NCBI GenBank assembly: GCA_015657535.1
Contig: JADHZB010000520.1
Coordinates: 1 to 16,546 of the forward strand
Origin: Nephromyces sp. MM_2019
Lineage: Eukaryota; Apicomplexa; Aconoidasida; Nephromycida
Direction: 5' to 3'
DNA: 16,546 nucleotides
Under the pieces are notes generated by a model. It did no database searches. It saw nothing but the letters and a program-made list of their open reading frames with translations, and was not told the DNA's origin. Below are positions 8,180 to 14,194 of this stretch, piece after piece. A program made the translations under genes and the position numbers. The first letter of the stretch is position 1. The number at the start of each line of letters is the position of its first letter.

Positions 8180-10592
8180 TGTCATCGCCTGATCAAAGTT
8201 AAGCTACTTCAACTTTGCCTACTCTTAGGACTCTGGTAGATCACGGAAGGGTGGAGTGTGCAAATCATTTCTTCACCTACAGTGAGCCCCTCTCTGTGCA
8301 GTCATCAGTGGATGCGATCGCTTCTTTGGCCTTGAACTTTACTGGTGAATAGCTGAGCATAAAACTGTGTGTTAGTAGATTTTATAACGGGGTATATGTG
8401 CGTTGGTTTTTGCGTGTGTATGCATGATTATTTGGAATATAGAGGTATGTAGATAGCTGGAAGGTGCTTGTGTGTGGAGATTCGATGTTTTGTGTGTGTG
8501 CACATCTTGTATATTGAAGTTCTTCAACATACTGCTGAGCTTATCTGGATTCAAGACCAGCACACATACCTGCTTTTCTAGCAGCTGCTTGCATTGTAGG
8601 TATAGCTTACAGGTTTCTAGCTCCTTGTATGTATGCCGTGATAGCTAAACTCCTGATAATCACTGTGTGCGTATGTATGTTATCTGTGTGGCTTGCTTAG
8701 ACTCTGGAAGTGGCCAGAAGAAGACTCTTAGTAGGCCTTTTGGAGTGGCTCTGTTAGTAGCGGGAGTAGATAGCACCGGCCCTAGTCTATGGTGCACTGA
8801 TCCTTCTGGTTAGTGTGTTGAGTGGTGTGTGTACCTGTTTTGTATTGGGTGGTGTTTTGGTGTGTGTGTCGGGTGGTATGTTGGGTCGTGTGTTGGGCTG
8901 GGTATTGCTTCGTCTATCAGGTTATGCTGTGTGTCTCGCTTGATCTAATTAGCACGGGACGAGGAATCGTCTGCGGTTATGACTATCGTTTTTTTCAATG
9001 TTATAGACTATGTGTGTTGTGAGGTTATTTTGGATGTTTGGAAATCTCTCCTATGCAAGAATGTGTGTACGTATAGGCACAAATACTAAGTACTCTGCCG
9101 TTGCTATTGGGATTGCTCAGGAAGGAGCTGATAGTATCCTAAATGAAAGCTATAAAGCTGATATGAGCTTTAAAGGTAAAGGATATAGCACAAGTCCAGT
9201 GTATGTACACGATCCGTGTGTGCGTGGGTAGGTGTGTTAGTGGTGTATGTGTGTGCACCCTATGTGGTGGTGATGACAGTGTGTGTGTAAATGTGGTGGT
9301 AGTTTGCGCGTTTGTGTGGGGGTGGTGTGTGGGTAGGCGTGATGGTGTTCGTATGTTTGTGCACCCTTTGTGGTGGTGATGATGTGCGTGTGCACACTGT
9401 GTGGTGGCAAGTGTATGTGCACCCCTTTAGAATCGCAAGCCGGTTGCAAATTTTATTTTCCTTTGAAGCACTTGTGTGTGTGTGTGTGTGTGTGTGCGTG
9501 TATAGCATACACTAATAAGACTATACTCCTAAATATCATACTTTGGTGTATTTTTTTGGAAGTGCGTGTTTGTGTGTGTTTGTGTGTGTGTGTGTGTGTG
9601 AATATAATCATAGGCTAGCCATCTATGGATAGAGAAGCAAATGCAGATAGGCTTGAGGGTGTGTGTCTATTGTACATACATCTGCGGTATCTATTATCGG
9701 CGTTTTGAATCACACACACACATTTCACCTCATCTGCATGTATGCAAGATCACACACACCCCACGCGTTTAACTCCCGTATAAAAAGTACAGGTGAACAC
9801 ACACAAGCTAAACCTTCGTTTAGCCCTCTTTCATCTGCTTTTTTGCGGTGTACGTACACCGCTTGTACCCCCCTCTACTGCGCAGAGGTTGAAGATCTCG
9901 CACTGGTCATATTGAGGCAAGTAATGGAAGAGAAGCTGACGAGCTCAAACGTAGAGGTTGCGCGTGTAATGACTTCAGACAGCAAGTGAGTGGCTGCCTT
10001 ATGACATTCAGCTTAGAGCAGTCCTAAGTAGTTGCTTTGCGTGTGTGTATGCTTCAATGTATATGTGTGTTTCAATATGTGTGTGAGTGTGTTTCAATTT
10101 TTTTATGTGTGTTTCATAGCCCTTGTGTGTGGGTGTGTATCTGGCACTGTGTGTCTACTGTGTGTGTACTATCGGTGTGTGTATTAAACAATTCTTTTGC
10201 AAAGTTTTCCATTGGTATGATTTTTTTCCTTGAATGGAATTAATTTATTCTTGTGTATATGTGTGTGTGTGTGCGATTCTTCTTCTGTGTGTGCGAAATT
10301 TTATTGTGTGTACGACATTCTCTTTGTATTTGTGTGCGACATTTTCCTTGTGTATATGTGTGTCATTCTCGTTCTATGTGTATCGCTTAGCTCCTACCTA
10401 TGTATCAAGCTCCCCATATGTGTGTGTGTGTGTGTGTTATTTAGCTCATTTGTGTGTCATTCCCCTTGTGTATGCGCTACATTTGCTAGATATCATAAGT
10501 ATGACCAAGCCGAAATTCAAGCCTTAATCGATAGGCTGCCTCCGAGCACTACTTCCCCTGCTGAGCTCATGGCTAGTTCTATTAGCTCTTAA
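6357..10592 (+). CDS. PSMA5: Proteasome subunit alpha type-5, complete, eight exons
   Basis: PSMA5 (alpha5/Pup2) is one of seven alpha subunits forming the outer, gate-bearing rings of the 20S proteasome in cytoplasm and nucleus; it is structural, not catalytic. Exons: 6357-6370, 6810-6891, 7643-7803, 8229-8344, 8701-8808, 9077-9175, 9886-9985, 10490-10592. All introns are GT..AG and all joins keep phase, giving 783 bases, 260 residues and TAA. Exon 1 is only 14 bases and codes MFSTR, matching the family start MFLTR; exon 2 completes [20 protein letters not shown], the alpha-subunit N-terminal signature (residues 6-25). Other anchors: LGSTALGF at 33-40, RRITSPLIE at 52-60, [16 protein letters not shown] around 75-90, [14 protein letters not shown] at 135-148, LRQVMEEKL near 211-219. 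The usual length is about 241; the excess is mostly a Pro/Ser/Thr-rich tail after residue 243. Seven introns, mostly TG-rich in sense, make up over 80% of the gene. No in-frame defects. Assignment rests on remembered alignments and is strong. Confidence 0.95.
6412..6423. promoter_or_regulatory. 12-mer GTGTATGTACAC near the 5' end of PSMA5 intron 1
   Basis: Exact copy, 41 bases after the donor at 6371. Confidence 0.6.
6570..6715. repeat. TG/TA-rich low-complexity tract in PSMA5 intron 1
   Basis: GTGTATATATGTGTGTG, then repeated TATCTGTGTG and TTCATATGTGT-like segments. Intronic (6371-6809). Open frames here are Cys/Val/Tyr readings of the repeat. Confidence 0.7.
6763..6774. promoter_or_regulatory. 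12-mer GTGTATGTACAC near the 3' end of PSMA5 intron 1
   Basis: Exact copy, 35 bases before exon 2 (6810). Together with the 6412 copy it brackets the intron. Confidence 0.6.
7293..7642. repeat. 82-bp tandem repeat, four copies, in PSMA5 intron 2
   Basis: Units start with GGCTGTCTGTGTGTGTAGTG at 7293, 7375, 7457 and 7539, exactly 82 bp apart, and a fifth start (GGCTATCTGTG) at 7621 is cut off by exon 3 at 7643. Copies 1-3 are almost identical; copy 4 changes in its last third. Each unit contains two GGAATTGCTGTCT subunits and one GAATTGGCTGTCT, so the 82-mer itself grew from shorter ~27-bp pieces. An unresolved base (n) lies at 7494 in copy 3. The last partial copy supplies the acceptor region of exon 3 (TGTGTATAG). 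Confidence 0.95.
8115..8178. repeat. Microsatellites (TTTC)n then (TG)n in PSMA5 intron 3
   Basis: A run of TTTC units (about 8117-8136) passes directly into an uninterrupted (TG)n run of roughly 20 units, ending near 8178 and 50 bp before exon 4. Confidence 0.9.
9199..9210. promoter_or_regulatory. 12-mer GTGTATGTACAC near the 5' end of PSMA5 intron 6
   Basis: Exact copy, 23 bases after the donor at 9176. Confidence 0.6.
9230..9420. repeat. TG-rich degenerate repeat with GTGGTGGTGATG core in PSMA5 intron 6
   Basis: TGTGTGCACCCTWTGTGGTGGTGATGA-like blocks occur near 9250 and 9357, and a shorter GTGTGGTGGCAAGTG relative near 9400. Intronic (9176-9885). The ORFs across it on both strands are repeat readings. 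Confidence 0.65.
9472..9600. repeat. Two (TG)n microsatellites in PSMA5 intron 6
   Basis: A near-pure TG run at 9474-9500 and another at 9563-9600 flank about 60 bp of AT-rich sequence. Later in the same intron (9710-9810) the repeat flips to CACACA on the sense strand. Confidence 0.8.
9848..9859. promoter_or_regulatory. 12-mer GTGTACGTACAC near the 3' end of PSMA5 intron 6
   Basis: Perfect palindrome, 26 bases before exon 7 (9886); extended by GCG on the left and CGC on the right into an 18-bp imperfect palindrome. Confidence 0.6.
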
Positions 10593-10960
10593 ATTGGTAA
10601 GGTTACATTAAGGATGGTATCTTGTGTATGTGTGCTGTGTGTGTTCGATGTGTCTGTATGGTATGTGTACTCTGTGAGCAGTGTACGTGCCGTGTGTGCT
10701 GTGTGTGTGTTTTCTGTATTTGCTTTCATTATTTGTGCTCGGTGTATCTGTACGGTATGTGTGCTCTCTGTGTGCACTGTATGTCCTGTATGTGCCCTGT
10801 CTACCATATATCTATGATGTGTCTTCCCTGTGTGTGCCCTGTGCGTATACTCTAAAGACACGCTTTGCTTCTACCCCATGTGTGTGTTTTGTCTCTCCTC
10901 TACTCTCTTGTGGTAAACTTGCTTCAAGCTTCATCCATTTATGTGTGTGTGTAATATTTA
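10593..10960. other. TG-rich stretch between PSMA5 and the next exon candidate
   Basis: Contains GTGTGYTCTGTG-type degenerate repeat (10620-10830) followed by 90 bp of more ordinary sequence with a possible piece (TRFASTP, after CTCTAAAG near 10857). No AATAAA signal follows the PSMA5 stop. No gene can be supported. Confidence 0.4.
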
Positions 10961-10961
10961 G

Positions 10962-11072
10962 GTCTTTCACCTCACTGGATGGCCTGCTTCACTTGCAGCC
11001 TATTATGAGTGTGATAGCTTTCTCTTAGAGCTGCATCGAAGAGATTTTCATGAAAATCGGCGGAGAATATGA
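10962..11072 (+). CDS. Candidate exon ending in a stop, unidentified plus-strand gene
   Basis: After an AATATTTAG acceptor the frame reads VFHLTGWPASLAAYYECDS, then FLLELHRRDFHENRRRI and TGA (11070-11072): 36 codons with a rich, protein-like residue mix and a helical basic tail. If internal, it could instead use a GTGTGA donor at about 11007. I do not recognise the protein. A competing frame from an acceptor at 11026 (SCIEEIFMKIGGEYDRKRKL, then TAG) overlaps the second half, and only one of them can be real. Confidence 0.42.
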   Translation, partial: VFHLTGWPASLAAYYECDSFLLELHRRDFHENRRRI

Positions 11073-11129
11073 TAGGAAGAGGAAGCTCTAGTCCATTTCT
11101 TTGCTTATGTAGCAAAGCTGATTGTTGCA

Positions 11130-11141
11130 GTGTATGTACAC
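11130..11141. promoter_or_regulatory. 12-mer GTGTATGTACAC in the unidentified plus-strand gene region
   Basis: Exact copy directly at a TTGTTGCAG acceptor candidate. One-mismatch relatives lie at 11816-11827 and 11872-11883. Confidence 0.55.
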
Positions 11142-11252
11142 ACAAAGCTCAGATAACACATGCTCTTAGGCATCGTATTTGGCAGGTGTATCTACAGTTT
11201 CTTTTTTTTAGAATGGAGCGAACTTAACCCTCTTTATACAATCAGAATACAA
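11130..11252 (+). CDS. Candidate exon pair, unidentified plus-strand gene
   Basis: A TTGTTGCAG acceptor region is followed by CTHKAQITHALRHRIWQ (to about 11185), and a TTTTTTTTAG acceptor at 11210-11211 by NGANLTLFIQSEY with a GTAAAG donor after 11252. The second piece has excellent splice signals. If both are exons, the gap between them is 26 bases, which is shorter than any other intron here, so one of the two is probably wrong. The copy of the 12-mer at 11130-11141 overlaps the first acceptor. Not identified. Confidence 0.35.
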
Positions 11253-11289
11253 GTAAAGTGCATGTTCGATTCGTCAATTCTGCCTAGAT

Positions 11290-11670
11290 GTGGGTGTGTG
11301 TGTCTGAGTGTGTGTATGGGTATGTGGGTACGTATGTGGGAGCGTTGGTAGATCTGCGTGTCTGTGTGTGTGTGTTGGTGTATGTGGGTGTGTGTGTCTG
11401 AGTGTGTGTGTGGGTGCGTATGTTGAAGTGTTGGTGGATTTGCGTGTCGGTGTGTATGTGGGAGTGTTGGTGGATTTGTGTGTATGTGTGAGTAGTTGTG
11501 GTGTTGTGTTTGTGTGGTCTTGTGTGTGCAGTCCCATCTGTGGGCTTGTTTGTGTGGGTCTCCTTTTGTGTTTGGGTTGTGTGTATTCTCCTTGTATATG
11601 CTGTTGTGTGTGCTCTTCTATACGCTCGTGGGTGGGTTTTGATGCTTGCATGTGTGTGTGTTTGTTGTGC
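11290..11670. repeat. TG-rich degenerate repeat, GTGTGTGTGGGTGYGTATG type
   Basis: Long TG-rich tract with recurrent blocks containing GTTGGTGGATTTGYGTGT (near 11430 and 11466) and TGTGTGTCTGAGTGTGTGT (near 11298 and 11393). It probably forms the intron between the 11252 and 11677 exon candidates. The long His/Thr-rich minus-strand frames across it are repeat readings. Confidence 0.7.
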
Positions 11671-11676
11671 ATATAG

Positions 11677-11862
11677 CTGAGGTTTGATACCGAGCGACTT
11701 GTGTGTGGCCCAGCATGGCACTCCGTATTGAACGCCGCTTTCTTGCTTACTGCGACTTTTGTGTGTGAAGCTACTTCTATCACCCCCTCAGAGAAGCTGC
11801 AGAGCATTAGAGAATATGTACGTACACTACTCAATTGCTGTGTGCGTGGGTGGGCTGCTTAA
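11677..11862 (+). CDS. Likely coding exon with stop, unidentified plus-strand gene
   Basis: A TGCATATAG acceptor is followed by 61 open codons: LRFDTERLVCGPAWHSV, NAAFLLTATFVCEA in the middle, TSITPSEKLQSIREYVRTLL, then a Cys/Arg/Trp tail and TAA (11860-11862). This is the most protein-like unassigned stretch in the window. A GTACGTAC donor at 11818, inside a near copy of the 12-mer, offers an alternative end after SIREY. A downstream stretch (11868-11932, FDCMYTAKLENLLEKRVRVI then TGA) could then be the last exon, but the phases do not match with the obvious sites. It is likely the same gene as the candidates at 10962-11252. Family unknown to me. Confidence 0.5.
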   Translation: MRFDTERLVCGPAWHSVLNAAFLLTATFVCEATSITPSEKLQSIREYVRTLLNCCVRGWAA

Positions 11863-11932
11863 TAGATTTGACTGTATGTACACCGCCAAGCTGGAAAATT
11901 TGCTCGAAAAACGAGTGCGGGTGATATGAGCG

Positions 11933-12430
11933 ATTCAGTTTTTTTTAGACTTTGTAGCTATGCTAACAAGCAAGCTTTTTCTCGCACACGCACACACTCA
12001 AACACTGGTTGAAGAGACGGAATAGGTGTCACACACTATAATGAAACCACCCTAAGCAGAGGGGAGGGGGTGTGCTATCAAATTAGTATGCTCACACTCG
12101 CACACACACACCATTCATTAGGCTGTTGTGCTGGTAAACTTCTCGTTATATTAGTGTGCATGCACACACACACACGGTAGAGAGGAACGCGCACGACTGT
12201 GCGAAGGCAAAGACACAGATGCACGTTACAGAAAGAGAGACACCAGTAGTGGCAGGCACACGTAGACTGGCACACACTGGTACGAACACACACACAATAA
12301 AGCACAAGAAGAGACCCACACACAATGGTACGAAGGCAGGAGCACACAAGCATAAAAACCTCTGCTATCCCTTTGATGAAGAGAGTGCAGCTTAATCAGC
12401 ACACATCATGGCTGACACGGTAGAAACTAC
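11933..12430. other. CA-rich stretch without a supported gene
   Basis: Plus strand carries CACACA tracts at 11985-12000, 12095-12110 and 12160-12345 with moderately complex sequence between. The open frames on both strands are His/Thr or Cys/Val rich. Nothing convincing seen. Confidence 0.4.
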
Positions 12431-12585
12431 ACTGATGTGTGTGTGTGTGTGGACTTGCGTTTGTGTGTGGGTGTGTACGTGGTTGTGTATGTGGGTGAGT
12501 GTGTATGTGTGCGTGAGCTTACTTGTGTGTGGGTGTGTGTGTGCGTGAGCTTACTTGTGTGTGTGTGTGTGTGCACGTTTTGCAG

Positions 12586-12741
12586 GCAGGATACTGGTGT
12601 TATGCATGCATCCGCCCCCATTAGCAGAGCAAGTCTTGCCACTATATAGTGTTGTAGCATTTCTACATACGAGAAGGCAAGTCAATCTGTGTGCGAATCC
12701 TGCACATGCTTTGGATTTTATACGTTGTGTGCGCGTAGCAG
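12586..12741 (+). CDS. Candidate exon, unidentified plus-strand gene
   Basis: A CGTTTTGCAG acceptor after a TG-rich tract (12433-12575) opens a frame reading RILVLCMHPPPLAEQVLP, then LYSVVAFLHTRRQVNLCA and NPAHALDFIRCVRVA, ending at a GTAACA donor after 12741 (or at TAA 12750-12752 if unspliced). About 50 codons with a plausible helical residue mix. The opposite strand is also open here but less protein-like. No family recognised and no partner exon identified. Confidence 0.38.
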
Positions 12742-12764
12742 GTAACATGTAAAACACCCACACG

Positions 12765-12975
12765 CACACTCCTTCTCCTTGCTAACACACCGCGGACCCA
12801 ATCCAATTCACTAGCTCTCATATCTTGCCAACTGATTAAAATGCACACTAGCTCTCTCGTATAGCTAACACACACGGTAGTTCCCTCGTATTGCTAGCAC
12901 TCACACTAATCCTTCTCATATCTTAATCACACACACCTAAGAACCCCCTCATATATTGCTCACACATATTGCTTC
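12765..12975. repeat. Degenerate ~30-bp repeat, CTCGTATTGCTAACACACAC type
   Basis: Blocks such as TAGCTCTCTCGTATAGCTAACACACAC, written here only as spaced cores: CTCTCATATCTTGCCAA (near 12814), CTCTCGTATAGCTAACA (near 12853), CCTCGTATTGCTAGCAC (near 12884), CTTCTCATATCTTAATC (near 12912), CCTCATATATTGCTCAC (near 12946). Spacing is irregular, 28-39 bp. Confidence 0.6.
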
Positions 12976-13250
12976 CCCCCTTTTCACTCACACAGACGCT
13001 ACGCCCCCCCCCATCCCTCACACACACACTACAAACCCACTCCCCCCCCACACGTGCCTAGCAAGCCAGCAATATGTTTACCTCACCCAACCGCACACAC
13101 AAGCAACTTACCCCCCGACACTGCCTACTGCCCTCTTTGTCATCGTTCGCACTCTCTCCTCTTTGGATTTCCACCCGACCTTACTCTTCTTACTTGTCGA
13201 ACAACACACACACAGACATATCTATCCTCAATCTCTAATTTTTCCTAGAG
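12976..13250. other. C-rich/CA-rich noncoding stretch
   Basis: Plus strand has several runs of 6-9 C (near 12976, 13004, 13044) among CACACA, so the minus strand is G-rich. Open frames are Pro/His/Thr biased. No exon supported. Confidence 0.45.
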
Positions 13251-13287
13251 AGAATACGCCAGGCTGCGCTTTAGGTTACTATCTTAC

Positions 13288-13348
13288 TCTATCGTCTTTT
13301 CTATCTACTTTCTTTTGTTTCTTTCTATGGGGTCCTTTTGATTTCCCT
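13288..13348 (-). CDS. Weak candidate exon, Lys/Arg-rich, minus strand
   Basis: On the minus strand a GTGTGCGCAG acceptor precedes about 20 codons, GKSKGPHRKKQKKVDRKDDR, with a GTAAGA donor. This would be a basic, nuclear-type segment. It may be only the complement of a pyrimidine-rich tract, so confidence is low. Confidence 0.2.
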
Positions 13349-13535
13349 CTGCGCACACACGCACGCATGCGCATAGAAAAAAGTTTTTCTTTCCTTCTTC
13401 ATTGAAATAGGCGAATCTGCAATTTTTTATTAAAGAAGAGGTGATAAAGAATTCTAGACATTGCAAATTCTTTAGTTTTTCAGTTTCCGCTGTTTTTGAG
13501 GGGATTTAAACTACTTCTCTGTGTTTTGTAGGTGC

Positions 13536-13780
13536 TTTGGGGGGGTTTTGGAGGAGGGTGGGGTTGTGGGAGGGGGTTTAGAAGGGGGTGATGGAAGTGG
13601 TGGGGTGGGTGAGATGTAGTGGGTGGGATAGGAGGGATGTTGTAGGTGGGTTGGGGAGTTGGGTGGTTGGTGGGAGGGAGGTGGGTGTTATGTGGTGGGT
13701 GGGATGTAGTTGGTGGGCTATGGTGGGTGGGAGGTGGTGGGTGAGAGATGGTGGATGAGAGGTGGTGTGGGGAGTTTTTT
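13536..13780 (+). repeat. G-rich tract, dense GGG runs on the plus strand
   Basis: About 245 bp in which the plus strand is almost only G and T with A spacers, containing dozens of runs of three or more G separated by 1-8 bases (GGGGGGG near 13540, GGGAGGGGG near 13568, GTGGGTGGGA-type units at 13680-13760). It also shows a GGTGGGTGGGATGTAGT-like repeat. The tract lies 415-660 bp upstream of the E2 start codon and reads on the sense strand. Confidence 0.85.
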
Positions 13781-13813
13781 TTGTTGCCCCTGTGGTATAT
13801 TATGTAATTTATT

Positions 13814-13995
13814 TGAGTGTGTGTGGGTCTCTATTTTGTGTGTGTGGGTCTCTATTTTGTGTGTGTGGTTCTCTCACTTGTTTGTGTGCGTCTCTCCCTT
13901 GTTTATGTGTGGTTCTATCTCTTGTGTGTGTGTGGTTCTATCTCTTGTGTGTGTGTGGGTCTCCCTTTTGTGTGTCTGTTTCTCTTGTGGGTGTG
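13814..13995. repeat. TG-rich repeat with GGGTCTCTATTTTG core, 21-24 bp unit
   Basis: GGGTCTCTATTTTGTGTGTGT units at 13825 and 13846 are followed by about six variants (GGTTCTCTC, CGTCTCTCCC, GGTTCTATCTC, GGGTCTCCC). Translated frames are Val/Cys/Leu repeats and not taken as coding. Confidence 0.75.
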
Positions 13996-14110
13996 TCACT
14001 GTATTTGCTAATTGAATTGCCCTCTCTTTGTTATTTTACCCCTCTCTTTTTAGCCTCCCTTCGTGTGTGTGTCATTTCTTTCCTGCCATGATGCTTTAAG
14101 CCTTCCAGGG

Positions 14111-14122
14111 GTGTACGTACAC
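14111..14122. promoter_or_regulatory. 12-mer GTGTACGTACAC upstream of the E2 gene
   Basis: Perfect palindrome, 73 bp before the E2 start codon. Near copies follow in E2 intron 1 at 14583-14594 and 14742-14753. Confidence 0.6.
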
Positions 14123-14194
14123 TTTTTGTGTGTGTGTCTACGATTTAAAGCTCTTCAGCCTAGTTGTTCCGTAGTTTCTGCACTTTGGGGAAGG

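Noticed and set aside
10230..10592. Single 120-codon plus-strand frame ending at the PSMA5 stop
   Set aside because: Only its last 34 codons are conserved; the rest is a Cys/Val/Leu reading of intron 7, and the acceptor at 10488-10489 restores phase.
11186..11211. A 26-base intron between two exon candidates
   Set aside because: All confirmed introns here are 268 bases or longer, and one of the neighbouring exons is uncertain. It is kept only as a note in the exon entry.
11274..11834. 186-codon minus-strand open frame rich in His, Thr and Pro
   Set aside because: Antisense reading of TG repeat and of the better plus-strand exon at 11677-11862.
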